A stretch of DNA of 44,091 nucleotides from Bacteroidota bacterium (GTDB lineage: Bacteria; Bacteroidota; Bacteroidia; Flavobacteriales; Flavobacteriaceae): contig JAQCCM010000003.1 in NCBI GenBank assembly GCA_027621175.1, positions 88,845 to 132,935 on the forward strand, read 5' to 3'. Positions within the stretch are counted from its first letter, which is position 1; each line of letters starts with the position of its first letter. The notes below the pieces were generated by a model. That model worked only from the letters and a program-made list of their open reading frames with translations, was not told the origin of the DNA and ran no database searches. Made by a program: the position numbers and the translations under genes. This document shows, in pieces, positions 36,128 to 44,091 of the stretch.

Positions 36128-37237
36128 TTATGTAATAATTTCTACGTTTCCTTTTCGGTTGCCCAGTCTATTACGTAGCTTTTGACGGTATCTAAAGCTA
36201 ACTAAAACAGCGAGCGAGATAATGATGAAATAAGTCAATATAGACATGAAGGCTGTTGCTATTAGAACAATATATGACATGGTGACCACTATAATAAGTC
36301 CAATAAGCCCCAGAAATAGTGAAGATACTAGATGGCTGTTGCTGAAAAATCGAATGGCCATGTGATGAATGTGAAAGTTGTCAGGAGCAAATGGGCTTTT
36401 TCCTATACTAATACGATAAACATATATACTCACAGTATCAATAATAGGAACAGAAAAAATAGATAAAGGAGCTAAAATATTTACACTTCTACTTGGGAGT
36501 ACAACACTTAAATACATACTTTCATCATTAATAAAAACAAGTGTAAATATAAAAAGTAAAAAGCCAATTAACATAGCGCCTGTATCTCCCATAAATCCCT
36601 TTTTATGTTTTGACAAATTAATGGGTAAATAGACTATGAGTATTCCAGTAAGCAATAATGATAGCCCAAAAAATGGCTGGTTTTCAGTAATCCAAAATAA
36701 TATCCCAAAACATATAAATGAGATAATACCTATAATTGCAGCATTACCGTCAATGCCATCAATAAGGTTATATGAATTGATCATAGCTATGCCAATAAAT
36801 AAAGTAAAAGGGAAGCTTATTTCAATAGGAATGGCATAAATTCCTAAAAAACCATACAGATCATCTGCCAAAAGATTGGGGTTGAAATACAGCATTATGG
36901 ATATAGCAATAATTTGGAAAAACAATTTTTCGACAGAGCGAATTATTTTTAAATCATCCCTAATTCCAATTAGTGTTAAAATTAACAGAGATACAATCAT
37001 TGTATTATATTGGATGTATTCGACAAATAAATTAGAATAAAAAAAAGTTCCCAACACAATCAAAATAAAAAATCCGGCACCCAAAATTTTTGGTGTGGGT
37101 GTAATGTGTACATCTCTATCTTTTTTTATGCTAAAAAGGTTAAAGTTTATTGCAATTTGCCTTAACCCGTTTAATATAAACAAAGAGGTAAATAAAATTC
37201 CAATTAAATACGAAGCCAAAAATAAAAAATCAAACAT
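36128..37237 (-). CDS. WecA/TagO/MraY-family undecaprenyl-phosphate glycosyl-1-phosphate transferase
   Basis: A 369-residue polytopic inner-membrane enzyme (about ten segments) that moves a sugar-1-phosphate from a UDP-sugar to undecaprenyl phosphate, starting a surface glycan. Family motifs: PTPKILGAGFF, the Asp pair in LIGIRDDLKIIRSVEKL, NLIDGIDGNAA, GFMGDTGAMLIGF, and HIHH (NFHIHHMAIRF) of the WecA/TagO branch. The HIHH motif argues for HexNAc-1-P transfer rather than MraY. It faces the polysaccharide export genes across a shared AT-rich region, so it probably belongs to the same locus. No clear promoter box is visible upstream. Confidence 0.92.
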   Translation of the reverse strand: MFDFLFLASYLIGILFTSLFILNGLRQIAINFNLFSIKKDRDVHITPTPKILGAGFFILIVLGTFFYSNLFVEYIQYNTMIVSLLILTLIGIRDDLKIIRSVEKLFFQIIAISIMLYFNPNLLADDLYGFLGIYAIPIEISFPFTLFIGIAMINSYNLIDGIDGNAAIIGIISFICFGILFWITENQPFFGLSLLLTGILIVYLPINLSKHKKGFMGDTGAMLIGFLLFIFTLVFINDESMYLSVVLPSRSVNILAPLSIFSVPIIDTVSIYVYRISIGKSPFAPDNFHIHHMAIRFFSNSHLVSSLFLGLIGLIIVVTMSYIVLIATAFMSILTYFIIISLAVLVSFRYRQKLRNRLGNRKGNVEIIT

Positions 37238-37322
37238 TTATTATGAATATTGCATAATCAAGACAATGATTAAGTTGTTATTAAGATAATATTTATTTAA
37301 ATTTTAAAAGACAAATTTAATT

Positions 37323-37330
37323 TATATTTG
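37323..37330 (+). promoter_or_regulatory. -7 box before the kelch-like membrane protein
   Basis: TATATTTG matches TAnnTTTG, 14 bases before the ATG at 37345. The surroundings are very AT-rich and no TTG lies at -33. Confidence 0.45.
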
Positions 37331-37344
37331 TACTCGATTTGGAT

Positions 37345-38658
37345 ATGACTAAAAAAAAATTATATTTTTTATTGCTAACTCCTGTTTTATTATTTGCTCA
37401 AAACAATTCTATTGTTTTGTGGAATGATAGCGCTTCTTTTTTGTATTACCATAATAATAGCATAGAACTACGTAATCTTAATAATGAAATATTACGCACT
37501 TATCATTTTGACTTATATTTAAATAAGGACAATCAATATTTTTTTGTTGATAAAAATCAGGATGTACATATTGTGTCTATTGGTGGTGGGATGTATTATA
37601 AATCTTCGAGCGATACGATACGCAGGATTGATAATTCCTTTGATCATAAAATGACTAATTATTCTGATGTTTTTGAAAGGAATGATACCATTTTTAAATA
37701 TGGAGGATATGGATATTGGTCTAATCGTAATTTAATTACTTATTTTGATAAAGAGACAAATGAGTGGGAGTTTTATAAAACTAATCCGCCTCAAATTCCT
37801 CCATCTATAGCTAATTTTAGTAGTTCCATTTTAGGTGACAACTATTATGTTTACGGAGGTTATTATGTAGATCCCTTTTCTGGAGCCACTACTTTAAGAA
37901 ACAACAATGTTTGGTTGTTTAACTTTACAACTAGATCTTGGTCTGATCTTGGAATCTCTAATATTCCTTATTTTAGAAAGAACAATTTATTTTCTATTAA
38001 GCCAGATCTTAAACTAATAGCAATAGGTCACTTCCAATTAAATAATTGTTTAGTCTCCTTTGCTGATAATAAAATAACATACATAGATCAAAATAAAACT
38101 TCTTTTGAATTTGGTGGAAATCGTGCTTTTTTTGTCGGAGATACAATCTACAATATCAACCATAATGATCAATTAATTTTTTCTAATTTAAAAACAATAT
38201 TTAATTATCCAAATCCAATAAAAAAAACATCGATATACGTCAACACCAATGTGCTTTTTAACGGGTTAACTAAAACTGCTTTTTTTAGTGTCTTAATCGT
38301 TTTTATTTCGATTATTTTTTTGAAATACAAAAGAAATCAACGCCCGCGTATTTCTGATTTTGGCATAAGATATAAAGGCATAAGTTATAGTTTTAAACCC
38401 AAAGAAAAGAATGTCATAAGATTGGTGCTTACAAATAAAGAAGTGTCCTCACAACAGATTTATGATGTAATTGAAGATACGAGTTTGAGTTATCCACAAA
38501 ACAATAAGATTAAAAACGATATCATAAAATTAGTGAACAGAAAATTACATAAAATTTTAGGGGTCGAAGATTTTATTGAATCCAAAAAACTTGAAACAGA
38601 TGGTCGTGTTTTAATGTATTACACGAAATACGCACACTTATTTGTTAAACACGATTAG
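37345..38658 (+). CDS. One-pass membrane protein: extracytoplasmic kelch-like domain and cytoplasmic wHTH-like domain
   Basis: A 437-residue protein from ATG 37345 (a TTG at 37339 is also possible). It has a signal peptide (~1-18, LLFAQ), then ~280 residues of beta-propeller character with kelch-like pieces (FKYGGYGYW...TNEWEFY, YYVYGGYYV...TRSWSDLG), and one transmembrane helix (~311-327, FFSVLIVFISIIFL). A basic stop-transfer (KYKRNQRPR) leads to a ~105-residue cytoplasmic tail. In the tail, KNVIRLVLTNKEVSSQQIYDVIEDTS...KIKNDIIKLVNRKLHKIL reads like a winged-helix or HTH fold (prediction by eye). It lies immediately before upxY, so a signal-transducing regulator of the capsule locus is plausible. 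I do not recognise a named family. Confidence 0.85.
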   Translation: MTKKKLYFLLLTPVLLFAQNNSIVLWNDSASFLYYHNNSIELRNLNNEILRTYHFDLYLNKDNQYFFVDKNQDVHIVSIGGGMYYKSSSDTIRRIDNSFDHKMTNYSDVFERNDTIFKYGGYGYWSNRNLITYFDKETNEWEFYKTNPPQIPPSIANFSSSILGDNYYVYGGYYVDPFSGATTLRNNNVWLFNFTTRSWSDLGISNIPYFRKNNLFSIKPDLKLIAIGHFQLNNCLVSFADNKITYIDQNKTSFEFGGNRAFFVGDTIYNINHNDQLIFSNLKTIFNYPNPIKKTSIYVNTNVLFNGLTKTAFFSVLIVFISIIFLKYKRNQRPRISDFGIRYKGISYSFKPKEKNVIRLVLTNKEVSSQQIYDVIEDTSLSYPQNNKIKNDIIKLVNRKLHKILGVEDFIESKKLETDGRVLMYYTKYAHLFVKHD

Positions 38659-38716
38659 GCTTCATGAGATCATATTTTGGACACATTATCTCTAGATTAA
38701 TTGTTATTAATATATC

Positions 38717-38728
38717 CTTTATATAAAG
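38717..38728. promoter_or_regulatory. Palindrome CTTTATATAAAG upstream of upxY
   Basis: A perfect 12-base palindrome seven bases before the upxY ATG, preceded by the repeat ATTAAT-TGTT-ATTAAT (38698-38710 region). No TAnnTTTG box is visible. A possible operator; such AT-rich palindromes also occur by chance. Confidence 0.3.
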
Positions 38729-38735
38729 AGATTAA

Positions 38736-39218
38736 ATGAGAGGCATTAGCAAAATATCTGAAAATTTATCAAGCTGGAATGTAATTTATACACGTTCAAG
38801 AGCTGAAAAAAAAGTAGCTGAACTGCTTTCTGCCACGGGCATAACTGCTTATTGTCCCGTTAAGGAAGAAATCCGTCAATGGAGTGATCGTAAAAAAAAG
38901 GTGCAAAAGCCCTTGCTCCCATCTATGATTCTTGTTAGAGAAGATAGCTTTAAGGATGATGAACTCTTTTGTCATGCTGGTGTAGTAGGTTTTATGTCAT
39001 ATAAGGGTAAGCGTGCGCGTGTTTCTCAAAAAGAGGTGGAAGTATTAGATGAGTTTATCCGCGGTAATTACACCATAAATACAAGTAGTATTTGTATAGG
39101 AGGTCAAATTGAGGTTCCTGTTTTAAAAAAAGCGGGAAAGGTGATAAAAATTAAAGGAAATGCCTGCTGGGTGCAATTGGCAAATACAGGCATTTCGGTG
39201 AGTTTTTCCTTCAAGTAG
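38736..39218 (+). CDS. UpxY-family transcription antiterminator (NusG paralogue)
   Basis: A 160-residue NusG-like protein. The N-terminal NGN domain starts with WNVIYTRSRAEKKVAELL (~14-31) and includes the loop ITAYCPVKEEIRQWSDRKKKVQKPLLPSMILV. The C-terminal ~50 residues (GGQIEVPVLKKAGKVIKIKGN) are a short KOW-like part. In Bacteroides, UpxY proteins are the first genes of capsule operons and prevent early termination in their long leaders. The position here, directly before a structured leader and the export genes, fits that role. Confidence 0.92.
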   Translation: MRGISKISENLSSWNVIYTRSRAEKKVAELLSATGITAYCPVKEEIRQWSDRKKKVQKPLLPSMILVREDSFKDDELFCHAGVVGFMSYKGKRARVSQKEVEVLDEFIRGNYTINTSSICIGGQIEVPVLKKAGKVIKIKGNACWVQLANTGISVSFSFK

Positions 39219-39461
39219 GAGAAACATACATATGAAAAATCCGGTTTGTGGTGTGGCCCACAACGGCGAAGCCGTGAAAAAAACGGTATCATTTAAAAAA
39301 ATAATTGTTCAAAAATAGCAATCATTCAGCAAGGTTTTGCTTTAAGTTTAATATCATATCGTATTGATATGATGGGTTTACAAATTGGGAAGTAGTTGAA
39401 TTTGTAATTCAAGTAGTTTTAATTCTAATATCATTTAGTAATAACGGTTAATTTTATAGTA
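39219..39461 (+). promoter_or_regulatory. Structured leader between upxY and the SLBB export gene
   Basis: A 243-base leader with three inverted repeats. First is TTGTGG-TGTGGC-CCACAA (39246-39263), directly followed by ACGGC-GAA-GCCGT (39264-39276) and a run of A. Third is ATCATATC-GTATT-GATATGAT (39353-39373). The first two lie in a 28-codon mini-ORF (39232-39318). This is a good candidate for the RNA or DNA target at which UpxY modifies polymerase. No -7 box was found before the SLBB gene, in agreement with readthrough from upxY. Confidence 0.5.
39232..39318 (+). CDS. 28-codon mini-ORF in the capsule leader
   Basis: ATG 39232 to TAG 39316-39318, starting 13 bases after the upxY stop. The peptide begins MKNPVCGVAHNGEAV and ends in a basic, hydrophobic stretch (KKIIVQK). 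The two GC-rich hairpins of the leader lie within it, so translation would melt them. It may be a leader peptide or only a by-product of the hairpins; no family is recognised. Confidence 0.3.
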   Translation: MKNPVCGVAHNGEAVKKTVSFKKIIVQK

Positions 39462-42269
39462 ATGTCAAAGATTTTAATTTTGTTGTGTTCGATAAGTTTA
39501 TTTGCGCAAACCCCTTCTGAAAAAACTGTATTAGATGAAGCAAAACGCAGAAATATAAACACGGTAGAACAAGCACTTGAAGCCCTGAATAAGAACGGAA
39601 TTAGTCAAAGTCAGGCTAGGATACTTGCACGCAAACAAGGCGTAAGTTTTGATGATTTTTTAAAAAATAATTTTACATCAAAAAGTACTAAGGTCAATGC
39701 ATCTACATCAGATCCAGATAGTTCTATTTTAGTATCCTATACCGATTCCATCCCTGAGGCTGATAAATATCTTGATAAAAAAATTGACGATTCAGAAATT
39801 GATACTCCCACTTATTTTGGATACAACATTTTTGATCATAACCCTTTTTTAGAAAAAGAGTATTTACTTGGAAATATAGATGATGGGTACCTTATTGCCC
39901 CTGGTGATGTATTACGTATTATTGTTTTTGGCAATAACTCGCTTGAACTAGAAGCTACTGTTGACCGTAATGGGAATATTAATATTCCAGACTACGGCGT
40001 TTTCTTTGCTGCAGGGAATAGTTTTAAAACCTTAAAGGAACGTCTTCAGGTTTATTTAGGTAAATTTTTTAGTGGGCTGCTCAATACCCCACAAAACACC
40101 TTCTTGGATGTTTCACTCACACAACTCACCCCCACTAAAGTTGTTGTAGTTGGACAAGTAAATGCGCCTGGCCCACAAATTCTTACTACTCAGGCCAATC
40201 CGCTAGCTGCTTTATATACTGCTGGAGGAGTAAAAACAACAGGGTCGTTAAGAGAAGTTCGCGTTTACCGAAATAATAAACTATTAAAAAGAATTGACTT
40301 ATACGATTATGTTAGCATGGGAAATATAGTTAATGATATAAGACTTACCAATAATGATGTAGTATTTGTACCCCCCAGAATATCTACAATTCTATTAGAG
40401 GGTGAGGTTAAAGAAAGCGGGTACTATGAATTAAAATCAAATGAAGGTTTAACTGATTTAATCACATTTTCTGGGGGATTACCCGCAAGCGCCGCACGAG
40501 ATCGTATTAATGTTCTGCGGATTGATCCATCAAATGACGCTTCGGATAGTTCTGACAAATCTTTCATGACATTAAACCTAAAGGATTTAGCTGCATCTAA
40601 CTCAGATTTTGAACTTTTCGATGGGGATGAGGTTAGCATATTGCCACTTCTTGACAGGGTATCAAACCGCGTTAGTATTCAGGGAAATGTATACAGCCCT
40701 GGAGAGTATTCTTTAACAAAGTATAGCGACTTAAAGACGTTAATTATAGACGCTGCTCGAGGAGTTAAAGAAGATATATATTTAGATAAAGTTGATGTTA
40801 AGGGCATTGTTTTACCTACTGGTGAAAAAACCTTTGCTTCTTACAATCTAGCCGATGTGCTTTCTGGAACTACTCAAGTTACTTTAAATGATAGCGATGA
40901 TGTCATGGTGTACTCTAGCGAAAAAGTACAGGGTATTCCTTATGTGTATATTTCAGGATATGGTGTTCAGAAAGACCTATATCTGGATGAAGAAACATTG
41001 AATGATTCACAAACAGACAATAAGGAAGACAAAATCGATGCAAGAGATCTTGATGAAAAAACATTGAATAATTCACAAGCAGACAAAGAGAAAAACGAAT
41101 TCGGTATAGATGAAAATAAATCCGATGAAGAAGGAGATGAAGAAGGAGTTGAAGAAGGAGCGTTTTCCAATCCTATATTATGGCGTGAAAACTTAAGCAT
41201 TTATGACTTGATTTTTGAAAATACAGCCTTTAATACTTTAGAATTTCAACAGAACTTCTTTAATTCAAGAGTTGATGTGAAGTCGTATGATTACAAATCT
41301 AGAAAATACTATACGCGGCCTTATAATTTAAGTGATTTATCCGTTTTAAAGAAAGTGTATTTAAAACCTTTTGACCGAGTTGTTATTTATCAAGAAAGTG
41401 TTATTGAACAAGTAGACAAGGCTGTATCGGTTTCAGGATATGTTAATAATCCTGGTTCTTATGAGTTAGAGCAAAACATGTATGTTGAAGATGCTATTTT
41501 AATTGCAGGTGGATTTTCCGACTTAGCAGATCAAACGGTTGTTTATGTAAATAAGGAAGAAAGAAACCCGGAAACCGAAATAATTTCAATACGAGAAACC
41601 ATAACAATTGACATGGATTATTTAAAAGGACAAAAACAAGCTCCTGATAATGGTTTTGTTCTTGGCCCAAGAGATATTATTACCGTTCGCAAAAATATTG
41701 CATATGAAGAACAACAAAGTATCTCCGTTACTGGTGAGGTGCAATATCCTAGAACTGTGGTTGCATCATCTAAGCAAGTATCTCTAAATTATTTGCTTGG
41801 CGAGGTTGGCGGTCTTACAAATTTTGCGCTGTTAGAGAGCTCTTATATATTAAGAGATAACTTAACACTATCCGTAAATTTAAGTAGTATAAATAGGAAT
41901 GCCCCTATTTTTCAAAATGGAGATGAACTAATTATATCAAGGAATTTTGGAAGTGTTAAGACTGAAGGTGCTCTAGAAAATCCATCTATTTTTAATTGGA
42001 AAAAAGGAAGTCGCGCTAAATACTACCTCTCAAACTCGGGAGGTAAGCTTTCTAAACTTGGCGGTAAAGCCTATGTGGTTTTGTCAAATGGGCAAACAAA
42101 AAGAATAGGATTATTTAAAAACCCTCGTGTTTTTCCAGACTCAAAAGTTGTTGTGAATTATAAAACCGAAAAGGAGAAAACGGAAGGTAAATTCCTAAAT
42201 GATGTAACAAATGTCTTGGGCACTGTTACTGGAGCACTAACCACTATATTATTACTAGAACGCCTTTAA
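39462..42269 (+). CDS. Large polysaccharide export protein with multiple SLBB domains (Wza-like)
   Basis: A 935-residue exported protein (signal ~1-16, ISLFAQ), far longer than E. coli Wza (~380). After a helical N-terminal part comes the Poly_export domain (~143-220, LIAPGDVLRIIVFG). Then follow about six SLBB-type units starting near 224, 308, 403, 653, 752 and 828 (pattern G.V..PG.Y.L...L..A...AGG). Residues ~508-575 are an acidic, repetitive insert. The C-terminus is hydrophobic (GTVTGALTTILLLERL). The signal ends in AQ and lacks a lipobox Cys, unlike Wza. Expected to form the periplasmic/outer-membrane export channel. The Wzz-type gene follows after one base. Confidence 0.92.
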   Translation: MSKILILLCSISLFAQTPSEKTVLDEAKRRNINTVEQALEALNKNGISQSQARILARKQGVSFDDFLKNNFTSKSTKVNASTSDPDSSILVSYTDSIPEADKYLDKKIDDSEIDTPTYFGYNIFDHNPFLEKEYLLGNIDDGYLIAPGDVLRIIVFGNNSLELEATVDRNGNINIPDYGVFFAAGNSFKTLKERLQVYLGKFFSGLLNTPQNTFLDVSLTQLTPTKVVVVGQVNAPGPQILTTQANPLAALYTAGGVKTTGSLREVRVYRNNKLLKRIDLYDYVSMGNIVNDIRLTNNDVVFVPPRISTILLEGEVKESGYYELKSNEGLTDLITFSGGLPASAARDRINVLRIDPSNDASDSSDKSFMTLNLKDLAASNSDFELFDGDEVSILPLLDRVSNRVSIQGNVYSPGEYSLTKYSDLKTLIIDAARGVKEDIYLDKVDVKGIVLPTGEKTFASYNLADVLSGTTQVTLNDSDDVMVYSSEKVQGIPYVYISGYGVQKDLYLDEETLNDSQTDNKEDKIDARDLDEKTLNNSQADKEKNEFGIDENKSDEEGDEEGVEEGAFSNPILWRENLSIYDLIFENTAFNTLEFQQNFFNSRVDVKSYDYKSRKYYTRPYNLSDLSVLKKVYLKPFDRVVIYQESVIEQVDKAVSVSGYVNNPGSYELEQNMYVEDAILIAGGFSDLADQTVVYVNKEERNPETEIISIRETITIDMDYLKGQKQAPDNGFVLGPRDIITVRKNIAYEEQQSISVTGEVQYPRTVVASSKQVSLNYLLGEVGGLTNFALLESSYILRDNLTLSVNLSSINRNAPIFQNGDELIISRNFGSVKTEGALENPSIFNWKKGSRAKYYLSNSGGKLSKLGGKAYVVLSNGQTKRIGLFKNPRVFPDSKVVVNYKTEKEKTEGKFLNDVTNVLGTVTGALTTILLLERL
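40983..41165 (+). repeat. Coding repeats in the SLBB protein
   Basis: A 66-base (22-residue) tandem unit begins at 40983 and 41049. The first 36 bases of each copy differ at four positions (LDEETLNDSQTD against LDEKTLNNSQAD). Just after it, near 41130-41165, a 12-base unit coding DEEG occurs three times with slight changes. Repeats of this kind can vary in copy number. Confidence 0.8.
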
Positions 42270-42270
42270 T

Positions 42271-43371
42271 ATGAGTACAAATCAAGATCAAAAGCATATT
42301 TCTCAAGACGATAGTATTGATGTAATTGCATTGCTTGCTACGCTTTGGCAAAGCAGGAAGCTTATTGTTAAAACAATTCTCGTGTTTTTAACTCTAGGGA
42401 TTCTAATTTCATTGTTAAGTCCTGTGAAATACAGCGCGTCAACTGTTTTTGTCCCCCAGCTAGGATCTGAAGTGAAAGCACCAAGCGGTCTAAGTAGTCT
42501 GGCTTCACTTGCTGGGATTAATCTAAGCTCAAGTGGTCAAGGCGGGGGGGATATAAGTCCGCTGTTGTATCCGAACTTATCCTCAAACATCCCTTTTAAA
42601 TTAACCCTGCTCTCAGCGCCTATTACTGAAGATACCCGTGATACATTAGATGTTCAGTCGTACTTACTATCGCAAAAAAGCGGAATAAATATATTAGGTA
42701 CAATAAAAAAATACACCATTGGTCTGCCAGGCCTTTTGTTATCTGGTGATACGCCCACAAGTTCAAGTCAAAATGGTTTGATTTCTCTAACGGAAGAGCA
42801 AAAAGAACTTGTTGAAACACTCTCCGAAAAATACACGGTAAGCGTTAATGAAAAAGAAGGATATGTTGCAGTAAGTGCACTAGATAAAAATCCAGTGGTG
42901 GCTGCCAAACTAGTGCGAATTATTACAGCAAACCTTCAGGATGAGATCATCCAAAAGCGATTAGAAAAAGTTCAAAACAATCTTGATTTCACGCAAAACC
43001 AGTACAACCAAAAGAAACTCGAATTTGAAAAGATTCAAGACCGATTGGCACGTTTTAAAGATCGTAATCAAAATATTTCAAATTCGCTGTTCCTAAACGA
43101 GTTAGAACGAATTCAAGCGGAGTATAGCATTGCATTAAACGTTGTTACAGAGCTTGCAACTCAGGTAGAATCGGCAAAGCTTCAAGTAAACAAGGACACA
43201 CCTATTTTTAGTGTAATTGAGCCCGTTACAGTACCAACTGAACGCGAGGCTCCAAACCGTAAACTTATCGTGCTTATTTGGGTGTTTTTGGGGGTTGTTA
43301 TTTCTTCTGGGTTTGTTTTAGTCAAAAATCCCGTAAGAGAGATTTTGAGTGAAATTATATCAGGAAAGTAA
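42271..43371 (+). CDS. Wzz-type polysaccharide chain-length / co-polymerase protein
   Basis: A 366-residue inner-membrane protein with two transmembrane helices (~31-50 and ~331-351) around a large periplasmic part with a coiled coil (~222-300, KRLEKVQNNLDFTQNQYNQKKLEFEKIQ). The Pro-rich segment before TM2 (PVTVPTEREAPNRK) is the Wzz hallmark. There is no C-terminal tyrosine-kinase domain, so it is of the Wzz/PCP-1 kind or needs a separate kinase. It controls glycan length and couples to the SLBB export protein one base upstream; they are one operon. Confidence 0.93.
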   Translation: MSTNQDQKHISQDDSIDVIALLATLWQSRKLIVKTILVFLTLGILISLLSPVKYSASTVFVPQLGSEVKAPSGLSSLASLAGINLSSSGQGGGDISPLLYPNLSSNIPFKLTLLSAPITEDTRDTLDVQSYLLSQKSGINILGTIKKYTIGLPGLLLSGDTPTSSSQNGLISLTEEQKELVETLSEKYTVSVNEKEGYVAVSALDKNPVVAAKLVRIITANLQDEIIQKRLEKVQNNLDFTQNQYNQKKLEFEKIQDRLARFKDRNQNISNSLFLNELERIQAEYSIALNVVTELATQVESAKLQVNKDTPIFSVIEPVTVPTEREAPNRKLIVLIWVFLGVVISSGFVLVKNPVREILSEIISGK

Positions 43372-43533
43372 TATGTAACTAATCAATCATTGACAATAAA
43401 TTTTAGAATTTTACATTCGGATCATAGCATTATAAAGTAATGCCAAATCCCACAACCTTTTACTTATGTATTTGATTGTTTTGTATATTGTATCATAATA
43501 ATTCAATTTTGAAAAAAATCTCTTAATTTTTGT

Positions 43534-43905
43534 CTAAATCAGTACACTTTTTGCTGACGATTTACAAAACTCAGTGTACTTAAATGATGATAAGTCAAAG
43601 TTTGCTTCTTTTAATGCTATCGATGCTCCGTTAGTGCTATTAAGGATGATTGGAGATTCACTTGTACCCTCAGAAACAATAGCGCCACCTTTAATCAAAA
43701 TTTGCTGCGTATCGGATGCGTTAATTGTTACCCCTGGCTCAATTGTGAGTGTTATACCTTCTAAAACAATTAAATGATCAGATAATTGGTAAGGACTCTC
43801 GGAAGTAATTAATGTTAAATCTTGAGAAAGTGTGCCACTTAAATTAGTTTGTGAGTACACTGTGGTTAAACAACCTAAAACCAAAAAATAAAAGAAATTT
43901 TTCAT
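43534..43905 (-). pseudogene. Truncated secreted beta-helix protein
   Basis: A 123-residue frame with a signal peptide (1-18, TTVYSQ) followed by SDHLIVLEGITLTIEPGVTINASDTQQILIKGGAIVSEGTSE-type sequence. This is the usual first rung of long secreted parallel beta-helix proteins that have several hundred residues and often a T9SS sorting domain. Here it stops early at 43534. I read the next ~150 bases in that direction and saw no continued coding. Most likely a 5' gene remnant. A short, working protein cannot be ruled out. Confidence 0.6.
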
Positions 43906-44091
43906 GAATAAATTTTACATGTATAAATATAATTAACATTTATAAATTAAATAAGTGAGATTATATTAAAAAATATAATATTATTAAAATCCTGAATCGT
44001 AGTGGTTGTTTTTGATCTGATGTATTAGCTTAAAGGTTCAGCATTATACTTCATGTCAGGGATTCTTTAATAAGATTATATTATGATTAAA
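43906..44091. other. AT-rich non-coding right edge
   Basis: Very AT-rich sequence upstream of the beta-helix remnant. It has TATATTTA (minus strand, near 43925), a near match to a -7 box, but no frame or hairpin that I can support. Confidence 0.4.

Noticed and set aside
1-44091. CRISPR arrays, tRNA or rRNA genes, IS elements
   Set aside because: Reading through, I found no regularly spaced repeats, cloverleaf with CCA-type ends, rRNA sequence, transposase motifs or terminal inverted repeats.

Overview
The window is ordinary chromosome of a member of the Bacteroidota, most likely a marine or environmental Flavobacteriaceae. Four things point there. The T9SS component PorQ sits between lon and cmk. 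There is an outer-membrane-beta-barrel (OMP_b-brl_3 type) TonB-linked receptor and a DUF2807 (GIN) secreted protein. Bacteroidota-type -7 boxes (TAnnTTTG) lie close to many start codons, and starts generally lack Shine-Dalgarno sequences. At the right end an UpxY/NusG-like antiterminator precedes Wza/Wzz-type polysaccharide export genes. No rRNA, tRNA, CRISPR array, IS element or prophage was seen, and no stretch over 300 bases lacks a gene.

Layout. 1-6.7 kb: the 3' end of a sensor kinase with its OmpR-type regulator, a Xer recombinase, aroQ, an SDR, a DinB-like protein, lpd, a lipoprotein MsrB and an alpha/beta hydrolase. 6.7-16.2 kb: a UMF1-type MFS transporter, a GIN-domain protein, the lon-porQ-cmk operon, a secreted kelch protein and rpsA. 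16.2-22.1 kb: the leucine operon leuA-leuC-leuD-leuB (minus strand), a short RluA-type pseudouridine synthase and panB. 22.2-31.4 kb: dnaK, a hotdog thioesterase, a CPBP protease, fumC, a 53-residue membrane miniprotein, a TonB-linked receptor, a HAD hydrolase, and prfB with its programmed +1 frameshift. 31.4-36.0 kb: an S9 oligopeptidase whose lipoprotein signal peptide is in another frame, then a fold-type-II PLP synthase followed by an alpha-oxoamine synthase. That pair fits the first two steps of capnine/sulfonolipid synthesis. 36.1-44.1 kb: a visibly AT-richer surface polysaccharide region with a WecA/TagO-like initiating phosphotransferase, a membrane-anchored kelch-like protein with a putative cytoplasmic DNA-binding domain, UpxY, a structured leader, a large SLBB export protein, a Wzz-type chain-length protein and a truncated beta-helix gene.

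Most interesting points: (1) a possible control module at the capsule locus, made of a one-pass membrane sensor/regulator candidate, UpxY and a hairpin-rich leader with a 28-codon mini-ORF; (2) the candidate cysteate/capnine gene pair; (3) a 10-base promoter-like signature shared by lon and dnaK; (4) prfB frameshifting with a strong internal SD in a lineage that rarely uses SD; (5) the split signal peptide of the S9 peptidase. Functions rest on motif recognition by eye; no database search was run.
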